Below, one piece after another: positions 51,781 through 60,593 of a stretch of DNA of 64,000 nucleotides. The stretch comes from Flavipsychrobacter stenotrophus. Lineage in GTDB: Bacteria > Bacteroidota > Bacteroidia > Chitinophagales > Chitinophagaceae. The position numbers and the translations under genes are program-made. Location: the NCBI RefSeq assembly GCF_002954265.1, contig NZ_PPSL01000002.1:248001-312000 (forward strand). Reading direction: 5' to 3'. The notes under the pieces are model-generated. The model was given only the letters and a program-made list of their open reading frames with translations. It searched no databases and had not been told where the DNA came from. Positions within the stretch are counted from its first letter, which is position 1. Each line of letters starts with the position of its first letter.

Positions 51781-52191
51781 TTAAATAGATGCAGAGCGGT
51801 TGTAGTGCTCTCCAACAAAACGTGTAGCTTCTTCTTTGCTTAATGTATCAGTCACCTTAATCTCCTCGCTTGTGTTTTTCAGGCTCTTATTCTCCTGTAT
51901 TTCTTTCTGCAGCTCAAATTTAGATGACGATGGCCCAAATATCAGGATGTTGTTGGGATGTTCTATTTTACCCATAATTGCTTTACAGAATTTTTTCAGG
52001 AACTCATTTTCGCGGTTCTGCACGTGTAACTGACGGCTCTGGTCTGTGCTGCCTTCTATGTCGCTGGCTTTAAATTGCTCTGTATCTTCTTCCAGCAGCG
52101 CTTCCTGCACGCCATGTGGCAGAGATATTATAAATGCATTCTTGTGATCCATATAGATCCCGTAATCGACCAAATTATTTTCTGTTGTCAT
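51781..52191 (-). CDS. Small cytoplasmic protein, possibly eRF1/Pelota-like domain
   Basis: The 136-residue protein has no signal peptide. YGIYMDHKNAFIISLPH reads as a first beta hairpin. HVQNRENEFLKKFCKAIMGKIEHPNNILIFGPSSSKFELQKEI and EEIKVTDTLSKEEATRFVGEHY resemble the helix, the strand-loop ILIFGPxxxK, and the T-D-x-L-(S/T) end of the last domain of bacterial eRF1-like (baeRF) and pelota proteins. Only that single domain is present, so ribosome rescue cannot be claimed. It has its own terminator and a 378-base AT-rich upstream gap. Confidence 0.65.
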   Translation of the reverse strand: MTTENNLVDYGIYMDHKNAFIISLPHGVQEALLEEDTEQFKASDIEGSTDQSRQLHVQNRENEFLKKFCKAIMGKIEHPNNILIFGPSSSKFELQKEIQENKSLKNTSEEIKVTDTLSKEEATRFVGEHYNRSASI

Positions 52192-52516
52192 ATTTATATT
52201 TAAAAGCTACTGAACACCAGTAAAGCCCCATTTTTAAAATTGCAGTATAAAATATAATCTATAACATACAGACTACTAATAAGTATGGTGTAATAACCGT
52301 GCCGTGGGGCAAAAGACCGATACTTGCTATATTAGATAGACATTAAAATCATCTACAGCTTAATTATTAACTCAAACGCCACATCACCCAACGCAATTCA
52401 ACTGTTTAACCGTCTATTAATAATGACTGAAACAATGCCATTACTCATTGAAATATTTATTTATATTTTAAATGATAGGTGATTTTTTTGTTATAGAATT
52501 ATTACTATTTAATCCC
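52192..52516. other. AT-rich non-coding gap between divergent genes
   Basis: No gene, hairpin or repeat of the dispersed families is visible in this 325-base stretch. It must contain the promoter of the minus-strand 136-residue protein gene, but no TAnnTTTG was found for it. The plus-strand promoter of the repeat adhesin starts at its right end. Confidence 0.55.
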
Positions 52517-52524
52517 TATATTTG
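52517..52524 (+). promoter_or_regulatory. -7 element TATATTTG for the 1346-residue adhesin
   Basis: TATATTTG fits the consensus and lies 45 bases before the ATG at 52570. It overlaps a TTG in frame with the gene, showing that the start must be downstream. Confidence 0.65.
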
Positions 52525-52569
52525 AGTTTCCGGTTAGTTATTAGCAAAGTTTTAAGAAAAAATATCCTT

Positions 52570-55500
52570 ATGAGGAAAAAAGTACTCCTTTCTTTGATTA
52601 TCAGCTTATTCAGCCATTTTGCATGGGCGCAAGTAGATATTTACGTTCCATCGGGCACTGATACTACTGTTTGTAATGGAGCACCGTTGACATTGCAGGC
52701 GGTCAATAACGGTTATGTAGCAACTACAGGAACCTCCCTGAGTGACGATATATACTCTGCTGTATTGCCGATTGGCTTTTCGTTTAATTATTATGGCACT
52801 ACCTATACAAACATGGTTGTTTCATCAAATGGGTACGTAAGTTTTAACACAGGCTCGAGCGGTGCTTTTTCTCCGTACACAGTCACCGGGTCACCCATTC
52901 CGTCAAATACGGCAATGAGAAACGGCATTGCAGGTGTGTATTGCGACCTCCTGTTCCCAACATTTTTTGGCTCGGGTTGTGGAACATGGTCTTATGGGGT
53001 ATCTGGTACGGCACCTTATAGAAAATGTATTGTGCAGTTCTGCGGAGTGTGCCATTACTCTTGTTCAGGAACACCTGGTGTTTCATTTCAGATCATGATG
53101 TATGAAACAACAAATATTGTTGAGATCCACACAGGAAAGAAACTTACGTGCTTTTCAGTAAACTCCATACAGGGTATTGAAGGCCCTACAGCTGGCGTAG
53201 GAACATTTGTACCGGGCAGAAATGCAGCTTTATGGTCTATTACTACGCCCGATGCCTACCGATTCACTCCAGATGCTACGCTTTCTACCTATGCGTTGTC
53301 AAGTATTCCATACAGTCCGGTACCAGCAACTACAGCAACGATCTACTGGTATGCCGGTTCTACTTATCTTGGATCAGGCACATCGATGGTCGTTAACCCA
53401 TCTGTACCAACGACCTATACGGCTGCTGCAGTAACTTGCGGCGACACATCAAGAGACATGGTGGGTGTGATAATTGGTACAGGCCCGGTTATTACTTCTA
53501 TTACATCTACCAGCCCTACGGTGTGTGGCATCTGTGACGGTACCGTTACTCTACATGGTCTTGTACCGGGATCATCGGACACTATCAAATATTACCTGGG
53601 TGCAGTGTTGCAACCTGTGGTAGTAGCAGTGCCTAACGCAGCGGGAGATGTAACCATCACAGGGCTATGCGCGGGTACTTACACCAATTTCACTTCAAAG
53701 GTTGGCTATTGTACATCAGCACCTTATGCGTCTGTAACCGTTGCTGCGCCACCATTTACTGCAGGACCGGTAACTTCTGTAAATCCAACTGTTTGTGGTA
53801 TCTGCGATGGATCTATTTCTATATCAGGATTGGTGTCGGGTTACTATGATACTGTGAATTACTGGAAGAATGGTGTTCCACAATCGCCGCTGGTTTTGTA
53901 TGTTGGCGCTTCGGGAGTTATTACTTTCGGTAGTCTTTGTGCCGGAAGCTATACCAACATTACCGTAAAAATGAATAATTGTACTGTAGCGATACCTGAT
54001 GTTACACTTACTAATCCTTCATTCACTATTTCATCAGTTACCTTCACCAATCCTACCGTTTGCGGTGGATGTGATGGCACCATAACTATCTCCGGTCTTG
54101 TACCAGGGTACTTCGATACCATACGCGTTACCCGCAATGGTGTACCTCAGCCAGCGGTAGTATTGCCTGTAAGTGCAGCAGGCACGGTGACGTTAACCAA
54201 CATGTGCGACGGTGCGTATACATCAATAAGTGTGAAGATGAATAGCTGTATTGCTACCGGCACTGACGTTACCCTTACCAATCCTGCATTTGCAGTAGCT
54301 ACGGTTACCTTTGTTAACCCAACTGTATGCGGTATTTGCGACGGTTCGATAACATTAACAGGTCTGGTTCCCGGCCACTATGACACCGTGAATTATATTA
54401 AAGATGGTGTAGCGCAACCGCCACTGGTATTCTTTGTAACGGCCACCGGCAACATAACCCTTACTAATCTTTGCGCGGGCAACTATACAGGCATTACTGT
54501 AAAGATGAATACCTGCACTACCGCTGCGGTAACCGCAACACTTACCAATCCTTCATTTACCATATCATCAACATCGAGCACCAACCCAAGTGTGTGCGGT
54601 GCGTGCGATGGTACGATAACTATAAACGGACTGATACCGGGTTACTCAGATACTGTGCGCTTTATAAAAGATGGCACTCCGGGCACACCGGTTGTACTAG
54701 TGGTACCTGGCTCGGGCACAATAGTATTGACCGGCTTGTGTGCAGGTGTTTATACCAACATCAACGTAAAGATGAACAGCTGTGTCACACCTTCAGTAGG
54801 CCCTATCACGCTGAGCAATCCTTCGTTTGCGATCACTGATACGTCATCAACTAATGCATCTTGCTCGGCTTGTGATGGTACATTTACTATCTATGGCCTT
54901 ACACCTAACCAGAGTGTGACCATCAATTACAGCTACAACGGCGTACCTCAACCGCCATACGTAACCACATCATCTGCAAGTGGCACGGTAACCCGTACAG
55001 GCCTTTGTCCAGGCTCTTACAGCAACATTACCGCCAGGCTGAATACATGTATATCCAATGCGGTGGGCACAATTGTGATCTCTGCCCCACCATTGATACC
55101 TATATGGATAGAGTCTGTAACACAACCTACAGAGTGTGGCGTATGTAATGGTCGCATTGTTATAAAGGGTGCACCTCCGGGACCGATAGATACCATCTTC
55201 TATTCACTGAATGGTGTACCTCAGCCTCCGCTGTTATACTCATCTGCACCGGATAGTACCATTACACTGTATAATCTTTGTGCAGGCACGTATACCAACT
55301 TCTTTATTAAAGTTGGCCCATGCCCTACTACAACCATTAACACACCTACAGTGTTGGCAGCACCGGCCCTGTTTGCAGGTTTCTCTTCGATCTTTACTAT
55401 GGGCTGTAATTTTGACGTGGCCACATTTACCAACAGTTCCTACAATCCGGGCGGCAGTCTTTGGTATGTATGGGATTTTGGCGATGGCGTAACAGATACT

Positions 55501-56610
55501 AACAGAAATCCAACACATGTGTACAACACACAGGGTACATTCCATATAGTACTAACGATCACTAACCACTTCTGTACACAAACGCATGATACTACTGTGA
55601 TACTCAATCACAACGTGTCGGCATCATTTACATCAGATACGGTAGTTTGCCAACACAGGCCGATAACGTTTACCAATGCGAGCACCGGCACACCACTACC
55701 ACTGAGCTATAGCTGGTCATTTGGAGATGGAACGTACAGCAACACTACCGACCCTACGCATACATATGCAAATGCAGGCACGTATACAGTGCGCCTGATA
55801 ACGGGCAATACTATACCGTGCTATGACACCTTCTACAAATCTATATTCGTAGACACCGCAAGTCCATTATCCATAAGCCTTACGGACACAGTATTGTGCC
55901 GCTCTACATATGTGACCATGACGGGTAATTTTACTAATGTAGGTTACACAGGCATTACCTGGAATTTTGGTGATGGCGATAGTGTGAAGGATGTAAACCC
56001 TGTAGTATATGCCTATCACAATACGGGTACGTTTGTATTGACATCAAGCGTCACCTTCAGGATATGCCCTACATTAACTACCAGCCGTATTGTAACAGTG
56101 TTACCACAGCCTGTGATCAACCTGGGTAGTGACACCATCATATGCCCCGGAAGCGAGACACTGGAACTTGCAGACATGGTCAACGCCGGGAACTCAGCGG
56201 CATCGTGGTTGTGGAATACAGGCCAGACCACCTATAACATTTATGTGTCTACACCGGGCGGCTATCAGGCTACAGTTACTATAGGTAATTGCTCGGCCAC
56301 TGACTCGGTAACTATAGGTGAAGATTGCTTCATGAGCATGCCAAACATATTTACACCAAATGGTGACGGTATCAATGACTACTTCTATCCACGCCAGTTC
56401 CTGAGCAGCGGGTTGACGAAGTTCAAGATGGATATTTATAACCGTTGGGGTCAGCTGATCTTCACCACCAATAGTGTTGACGGCAGAGGATGGGATGGTC
56501 TGTATAATGGCGAAACTCAGCCACAGGGCGTGTTCGTCTACATTATAGATGCAACCTTCAGAGATGGTAAGAAGGAGCACCACCAGGGTAATGTTACTTT
56601 GTTGAGATAA
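52570..56610 (+). CDS. T9SS type B adhesin-like protein with seven Cys-patterned modules and PKD domains
   Basis: The 1346-residue exported protein has a signal peptide (KKVLLSLIISLFSHFAWAQ) and an N-terminal beta-sandwich region (~25-300) with Cys-rich segments (CGTWSYGVSG, VQFCGVCHYSCSG). Seven tandem modules of ~90 residues follow (312-938), then about three PKD-like domains (~940-1200, WDFGDGVTDTNRNPTHVY, WSFGDGTYSNTTDPTHTY, WNFGDGDSVKDVNP). The chain ends in a CHU_C/T9SS type B domain (~1255-1346, MPNIFTPNGDGINDYFYP ... MDIYNRWGQLIFTTN ... EHHQGNVTLLR). It should be displayed or released at the cell surface. No catalytic motif was seen. The ATG at 52570 starts the signal peptide and a terminator follows the stop. 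Confidence 0.92.
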   Translation: MRKKVLLSLIISLFSHFAWAQVDIYVPSGTDTTVCNGAPLTLQAVNNGYVATTGTSLSDDIYSAVLPIGFSFNYYGTTYTNMVVSSNGYVSFNTGSSGAFSPYTVTGSPIPSNTAMRNGIAGVYCDLLFPTFFGSGCGTWSYGVSGTAPYRKCIVQFCGVCHYSCSGTPGVSFQIMMYETTNIVEIHTGKKLTCFSVNSIQGIEGPTAGVGTFVPGRNAALWSITTPDAYRFTPDATLSTYALSSIPYSPVPATTATIYWYAGSTYLGSGTSMVVNPSVPTTYTAAAVTCGDTSRDMVGVIIGTGPVITSITSTSPTVCGICDGTVTLHGLVPGSSDTIKYYLGAVLQPVVVAVPNAAGDVTITGLCAGTYTNFTSKVGYCTSAPYASVTVAAPPFTAGPVTSVNPTVCGICDGSISISGLVSGYYDTVNYWKNGVPQSPLVLYVGASGVITFGSLCAGSYTNITVKMNNCTVAIPDVTLTNPSFTISSVTFTNPTVCGGCDGTITISGLVPGYFDTIRVTRNGVPQPAVVLPVSAAGTVTLTNMCDGAYTSISVKMNSCIATGTDVTLTNPAFAVATVTFVNPTVCGICDGSITLTGLVPGHYDTVNYIKDGVAQPPLVFFVTATGNITLTNLCAGNYTGITVKMNTCTTAAVTATLTNPSFTISSTSSTNPSVCGACDGTITINGLIPGYSDTVRFIKDGTPGTPVVLVVPGSGTIVLTGLCAGVYTNINVKMNSCVTPSVGPITLSNPSFAITDTSSTNASCSACDGTFTIYGLTPNQSVTINYSYNGVPQPPYVTTSSASGTVTRTGLCPGSYSNITARLNTCISNAVGTIVISAPPLIPIWIESVTQPTECGVCNGRIVIKGAPPGPIDTIFYSLNGVPQPPLLYSSAPDSTITLYNLCAGTYTNFFIKVGPCPTTTINTPTVLAAPALFAGFSSIFTMGCNFDVATFTNSSYNPGGSLWYVWDFGDGVTDTNRNPTHVYNTQGTFHIVLTITNHFCTQTHDTTVILNHNVSASFTSDTVVCQHRPITFTNASTGTPLPLSYSWSFGDGTYSNTTDPTHTYANAGTYTVRLITGNTIPCYDTFYKSIFVDTASPLSISLTDTVLCRSTYVTMTGNFTNVGYTGITWNFGDGDSVKDVNPVVYAYHNTGTFVLTSSVTFRICPTLTTSRIVTVLPQPVINLGSDTIICPGSETLELADMVNAGNSAASWLWNTGQTTYNIYVSTPGGYQATVTIGNCSATDSVTIGEDCFMSMPNIFTPNGDGINDYFYPRQFLSSGLTKFKMDIYNRWGQLIFTTNSVDGRGWDGLYNGETQPQGVFVYIIDATFRDGKKEHHQGNVTLLR
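53503..55383 (+). repeat. Seven tandem ~90-residue coding modules inside the adhesin gene
   Basis: Each unit begins with N-P-T-V-C-G-x-C-D-G-(T/S)-I-x-(I/L)-x-G-L-V-P-G and continues YDTVNYxKNGVPQPPLV, then LCAGxYTNI and VKMNxC. Units therefore share four cysteines (C-x2-C near the start, one at LCAG, one at MNxC). Units 2-5 are closest; units 1, 6 and 7 are diverged. At the DNA level the copies differ widely, so the array is old or has been diversified rather than recently duplicated. Confidence 0.9.
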
Positions 56611-56633
56611 TAAATTAGCATGATAATCGTTAT

Positions 56634-56667
56634 AACAGAGCCGGGACATTGTTCCGGCTCTGTTGTT
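56634..56667 (+). terminator. Intrinsic terminator after the adhesin gene
   Basis: AACAGAGCCGG and CCGGCTCTGTT form an eleven-base-pair stem around GACATTGTT, followed by TTGTTTAT. It lies 23 bases after the stop codon. Confidence 0.85.
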
Positions 56668-56687
56668 TATGTGGGGAGGATGCAGGC

Positions 56688-56720
56688 AGATTTGACAACT
56701 TTTGAAAAGTTGTCAAATCT
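56688..56720. repeat. Palindrome AGATTTGACAACTTT...AAAGTTGTCAAATCT, copy 2
   Basis: The stem is the same as at 26220-26253 and the loop is different (TGA in place of CTAA). It follows the adhesin terminator directly. Confidence 0.85.
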
Positions 56721-56794
56721 AATGGGACAGTGGGATGTCGTTTAACAGTCATCAGGGCAAAGTCATTACAAAAAGCGAAGTGTGCCTATCCAGA

Positions 56795-56871
56795 CATGCG
56801 ATACCTTCGGCATCGTTTCTCAATTTGTAAGTCATTTTGCTATAAACATCTGATACCTTCGGCATCATGAC
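56795..56871. repeat. Paired TACCTTCGGCATC hairpins, copy 2
   Basis: ATGCGATACCTTCGGCATCG (from 56795) and ATCTGATACCTTCGGCATCA (to 56871) are about 52 bases apart. The bases between include TTTTGCTATAAACAT, which matches the spacer of the pair at 9941-10014. Confidence 0.75.
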
Positions 56872-57101
56872 ATGGTGTTAGTGCAATAACTAAATGACAT
56901 TACCCTTCAGGGCTGCCAGTTTGGGATCGCTTTTAGTTCACAGGGTAAAACCGTGTTGTAACATGGGTGGCTCCTTGTGCGCCCGGTATTGTTGCAGAGT
57001 GGTCATAGCGTGGGCAACCGCAAGGGATTGCGCCAACGATTTGATCAATCAGGCATTGGGGCATTAATTTTCACATTTCCCTATTAGTCACATTTTCACA
57101 T
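56872..57101. other. Non-coding gap before the flippase gene
   Basis: CCCTTCAGGGCT at 56902-56913 is similar to part of the palindrome at 16934-16945. Otherwise this 230-base stretch holds no gene or clear structure up to the flippase promoter. Confidence 0.5.
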
Positions 57102-57109
57102 TATTTTTG
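57102..57109 (+). promoter_or_regulatory. -7 element TATTTTTG, 6 bases before the flippase ATG
   Basis: TATTTTTG is followed by CCCCGC and ATG at 57116, a very short or absent leader. The in-frame TTG inside the element is therefore not the start. Confidence 0.65.
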
Positions 57110-57115
57110 CCCCGC

Positions 57116-58588
57116 ATGCGCCGTTTCTTTGTCAAGAACATCATTTTTATAGTTGCGATAAACATACTGGTAAAGCCGGTATGGGTGTTCTTTATAGATA
57201 GAGTTGTTCAGAACAGAGTACCGCATGGCGACTATGGTACTTACCAGGCGTTACTGAGTCTGGGTATCATCTTCCAGATAGTACTTGACTTTGGCATTAC
57301 CAGTTATAATAGCCGCACTATTGCCAGAGATCCCGATCAGCTACCCACTGTATTTCCGGCAATGTTATCGGCAAGGCTGGTGCTGATGGGCTTGTATATG
57401 CTGCTGGGATATGGATGGGGATGGCTGCTTGGATACAGAGGCTGGGAGCTGAACCTGCTGCTGGGTATATTACTGTTTCAATCACTGACATCATTGCTGG
57501 CATTTATACGCAGCAACATAGCTGCACTACACCGGTTTAAAACAGACGGCATACTCTCCATAACAGACAGGCTTATGATGGTGGTGATCTGCGGGTTCCT
57601 GCTCATTTACCCACCAACAGCACATAGCTTTAAGATAGAGTGGTTTGTGATCACACAGGCGGCGTGTTATTTTATTACCGCCGTTATAGCTTATATAGTA
57701 TTGCGCCGAATCTCTAATGTAAAGCTGAAGTTCTCCTTCCACCTGCCAACAGTGATGAGTATCATCAGGCAGAGCCTGCCCTATGCCATACTTATCTTCC
57801 AGATGAGTATCTACAACCGTGCAGATGCTATGATGATAGAGCGTATGTGCGCTGATGGAAAGACACAGGCAGATATATGGGCATCGGCTTTCCGTCTGCT
57901 GGACATGGTGAATATACTGGGGCTGATGTTTGCCACCATGTTGCTCCCTATGTATGGCCGTATGCTATCGACCAAACAAGATGTACAGCCTATAGTAAAA
58001 CTGTGCGCCAACCTGCTGCTGCCGCTGTCGTTTGTAGTTGCTGCCGCGGGCATATTCTTTAGTGGTGATATTATGCACCTGCTTTATAAAGGAGCCAACG
58101 AGAGCAATCTGCATGAATACAGAATGGTCTTCTCCTGGCTGATAGCGAGCTTCCCTGCATGGTGCCTGATGTATATCTACAGCACCCTACTTACCGCTAA
58201 CGGCGATCTTAAAATACTCAACTACATAGCCTTTGGTGGTGTGGTCATTAACCTGTCGCTCAACTTCTATCTTATTCCTCACTTTAGTGCTACAGGCGGC
58301 GCTATAACCTCATTCATTACACAATCTTCACTAGCCATAGCCTTTGTAATTGCGTGCACCAAGGTGTTGAAACTGCAAACAAATGTGAAATGGATAATGG
58401 CGTTGATGGGCTACCTGGTTATAGTAGTGGGACTTGCATATGGAATAATTAACTGGTTACCAGCGATGTGGCTGATTCAAGCTAGTGTATTCTTTATCAG
58501 CTGTTTACTCTTTATGTTTATTTTCAGGTTTGTTTCAATAGCCGGAGTTAAGCAATTGATGAACAGAAATAATGCTGAAAACGAGTAG
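57116..58588 (+). CDS. Polysaccharide flippase-like membrane protein (Wzx/MATE-type)
   Basis: The 490-residue integral membrane protein has about twelve to fourteen helices. The N-terminal region (RRFFVKNIIFIVAINILVKP ... YGTYQALLSLGIIFQIVLDFGI) and the segment SLPYAILIFQMSIYNRADAMMIE resemble Wzx/polysaccharide-biosynthesis flippases of the MOP superfamily. These move lipid-linked glycan units from the cytoplasmic to the periplasmic face. Wzz-like and O-antigen ligase/polymerase-like genes lie 3-4 kb downstream on the same strand, with an unknown gene and prfA in between. This supports an exopolysaccharide or O-antigen role. Confidence 0.9.
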   Translation: MRRFFVKNIIFIVAINILVKPVWVFFIDRVVQNRVPHGDYGTYQALLSLGIIFQIVLDFGITSYNSRTIARDPDQLPTVFPAMLSARLVLMGLYMLLGYGWGWLLGYRGWELNLLLGILLFQSLTSLLAFIRSNIAALHRFKTDGILSITDRLMMVVICGFLLIYPPTAHSFKIEWFVITQAACYFITAVIAYIVLRRISNVKLKFSFHLPTVMSIIRQSLPYAILIFQMSIYNRADAMMIERMCADGKTQADIWASAFRLLDMVNILGLMFATMLLPMYGRMLSTKQDVQPIVKLCANLLLPLSFVVAAAGIFFSGDIMHLLYKGANESNLHEYRMVFSWLIASFPAWCLMYIYSTLLTANGDLKILNYIAFGGVVINLSLNFYLIPHFSATGGAITSFITQSSLAIAFVIACTKVLKLQTNVKWIMALMGYLVIVVGLAYGIINWLPAMWLIQASVFFISCLLFMFIFRFVSIAGVKQLMNRNNAENE

Positions 58589-58664
58589 TTTATGACGGTT
58601 TTTGCTTAAATTGTAGTTGATAAAATACTATTGCCTATCTATCTCTACAAAATACTGCTGGCCT

Positions 58665-59135
58665 ATGAGCTACAATTTGACCAAGAAAATATTCAGCGAT
58701 GCCGACTTTGACAATATGATCTGGCACGATTGCACTATCTATAAAGTGCGCCTTACTGAAGACCTGGAAATGGATATAGACTATATCCTGCAATGGAATG
58801 AACCTGAAATGCAAGGCTTTCCATTTACCTACTGGGTAGCACCTGCAACGCTTGTGTTCAAGAAGATAAAGAACTTCAGGTTTGAGTTTGATGCTACCAT
58901 GCTGGACCCCATAGAGATAGAGGACATAGAACAGGAACAGACGAAGCACGGATTGAAGTGGACCATCATTACGCAGCAAGGCGATGCGGAATTTATGTGC
59001 GAAGGTTTTGAACAATACATCCGCCAGGAGCCTTTCTGCCAGTTTGCACAGGCCATAACGATGAGCGAACGTAATGGTATATGTCTTGAAAGGATCACCA
59101 ACCAGGTGAATCCACATAGGATGAAGTTGAATTGA
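58665..59135 (+). CDS. Conserved-looking small cytoplasmic protein of unknown function
   Basis: The 156-residue protein has a pattern of short beta strands and acidic loops: IWHDCTIYKVRLTEDLEMDIDYILQWNEPE, FTYWVAPATLVFKKIKNFRFEFD, then a C-terminal half with GFEQYIRQEPFCQFAQAITMSERNGI. The WHD...DIDYI...WVAPATLVF series looks like a known but uncharacterised bacterial family rather than chance. There is no membrane segment or catalytic motif. It sits 76 bases after the flippase gene. The ATG at 58665 fits the first conserved strand; the frame is open upstream from a TTG at 58617. Confidence 0.78.
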   Translation: MSYNLTKKIFSDADFDNMIWHDCTIYKVRLTEDLEMDIDYILQWNEPEMQGFPFTYWVAPATLVFKKIKNFRFEFDATMLDPIEIEDIEQEQTKHGLKWTIITQQGDAEFMCEGFEQYIRQEPFCQFAQAITMSERNGICLERITNQVNPHRMKLN

Positions 59136-59140
59136 GTATT

Positions 59141-59206
59141 AAGTGAAAAGTGAAAACCTAAAAGTACCCGTAAAACCTTTTTGTTTTGACTTTTTACTTT
59201 TGACTT
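59141..59206. repeat. AAGTGAAAAGTGAAAA / TTTTGACTTTTTACTTTT inverted repeat
   Basis: An A-rich block (AAGTGAAAAGTGAAAACCTA) is followed after a short spacer by its approximate complement (TTTTGACTTTTTACTTTTGA). It starts five bases after the stop of the upstream gene. A half copy lies at 60425-60457, right after prfA. Confidence 0.6.
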
Positions 59207-59257
59207 GCCTCCTCACATATTCAAAAAACAAAATAAGATTATATAGCATTTAAAAAG

Positions 59258-59265
59258 TAACTTTG
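59258..59265 (+). promoter_or_regulatory. -7 element TAACTTTG for prfA
   Basis: TAACTTTG fits the consensus and lies 74 bases before the ATG, leaving a leader of about 68 bases. That is longer than for other genes here. The leader contains ACACCT...AGGTGT (59293-59317) followed by TATTTTTTTA, a possible weak terminator-like hairpin. Confidence 0.55.
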
Positions 59266-59339
59266 CACACTTTATAAAAATACGGGCGAGGTACACCTGT
59301 GTTTTTTTATAAGGTGTTATTTTTTTATTTGAATACCCG

Positions 59340-60425
59340 ATGAGCTCAATTATAGAAAAGACGGAAGCGATAGAGGCCAGGTTTAACGACCTGGGTGTGG
59401 CGCTTACCAACCCTGAGATAGTTACAGACAACAAGCGATTCTCGCAGGTAAGTAAAGAATACCGCAAGCTGGAAGGCATTGTAGCTGTGAACAAAAAATA
59501 CAAGAACTGCCTTGACAGTATTGCCTTTGCACGTGAAGTACTGGAGACCGAAAGCGATGACGACCTCCGTACCATGGCCAAAGATGACCTGGAAACACTG
59601 GAAGTACAGAAGGAAGAACTGGAGGACGAGATACGCAAGCTGCTGATACCAAAGGATCCGCAGGATGAAAAGAACGCGATACTGGAAATACGTGCAGGTA
59701 CCGGTGGTGACGAAGCCAGCTTATTTGCCGGCGACCTGATGCGTATGTATATGCGCTATTGCGAACGCAGGGGCTGGAAAGTATCTCTTGTTACTGAAAC
59801 GGAAGGTAGCGCGGGTGGATACAAAGAAGTGCAGCTGGAAGTAGTCGGTGAAGATGTATATGGCATCATGAAGTTTGAGAGTGGTGTACACCGCGTGCAA
59901 CGCGTACCGGATACTGAAGCCAGTGGTCGTGTGCATACATCAGCAGCTACAGTAGCTGTGATGCCTGAGGCTGAAGAAATAGACTTTGAACTGAAAGACA
60001 GCGACCTGAAGATGGAAACCGCACGAAGCGGCGGTGCGGGTGGACAGAACGTAAATAAGGTAGAAACCAAGGTTATATTGACCCACGTACCAACCGGCAC
60101 GGTAATTACATGCCAGACGGAACGTTCCCAGCTCGGCAACCGTGAAAAAGCCACCAATATGATGCGTACACGGTTGTATGAAGAGCAGGTGCGCAAGCAG
60201 GAAGATGAGATATCGAGAAGGCGTAAGAGTCTTGTAAGCAGCGGAGACCGCTCTGCCAAAGTGCGTACTTATAACTATCCGCAGGGCCGCGTTACGGATC
60301 ACCGTATCAATATGACCATCTACAACCTGGATGATTTCATGAATGGAAACATACAAGAAATGATAGATGCGCTTCAGTTTGCCGAGAATGCAGAAAAGAT
60401 GCAGGCGGGGGAAACGGTGATTTAA
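59340..60425 (+). CDS. prfA: Peptide chain release factor 1
   Basis: RF1 reads UAA and UAG stop codons and triggers peptide release. The 361-residue protein has the N-terminal helical domain. The recognition motif is P-x-T (P190-D191-T192 in [14 protein letters not shown]), which marks RF1 and not RF2. The catalytic GGQ is at 234-236 in [11 protein letters not shown], and the C-terminal [15 protein letters not shown] segment is typical of RF1. Length is standard. It stands among polysaccharide genes with its own promoter and with AAGTGAAAAGT-type repeats on both sides. Confidence 0.97.
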   Translation: MSSIIEKTEAIEARFNDLGVALTNPEIVTDNKRFSQVSKEYRKLEGIVAVNKKYKNCLDSIAFAREVLETESDDDLRTMAKDDLETLEVQKEELEDEIRKLLIPKDPQDEKNAILEIRAGTGGDEASLFAGDLMRMYMRYCERRGWKVSLVTETEGSAGGYKEVQLEVVGEDVYGIMKFESGVHRVQRVPDTEASGRVHTSAATVAVMPEAEEIDFELKDSDLKMETARSGGAGGQNVNKVETKVILTHVPTGTVITCQTERSQLGNREKATNMMRTRLYEEQVRKQEDEISRRRKSLVSSGDRSAKVRTYNYPQGRVTDHRINMTIYNLDDFMNGNIQEMIDALQFAENAEKMQAGETVI

Positions 60426-60457
60426 GTAAAAACTTAAAAGTGAAAAGTAAAAAGTGT
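60425..60457. repeat. AAGTAAAAACTTAAAAGTGAAAAG-type A-rich repeat
   Basis: AAGTAAAAACTTAAAAGTG with AAAAGTAAAAAGTG starts at the prfA stop. It matches the left half of the element at 59141-59206. The remaining gap to 60593 shows no other structure and no TAnnTTTG before the Wzz-like gene. Confidence 0.5.
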
Positions 60458-60593
60458 ATGCTGTATTTGACAATTGCCTAGCAGGGTACATAATAGACAC
60501 CTACACTGGGAGCAATAAAGGAGGCGTATATGCGTTTAGACGTAGGCTAATTCCTTGTATCACAATAATTAATTGAAATAATCATAAGCAACA

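Noticed and set aside
53503-55383. Tandem repetitive DNA that could suggest a CRISPR array or satellite
   Set aside because: Units are ~268-270 bases, differ widely in DNA sequence and keep one reading frame with conserved protein motifs, so they are coding modules.
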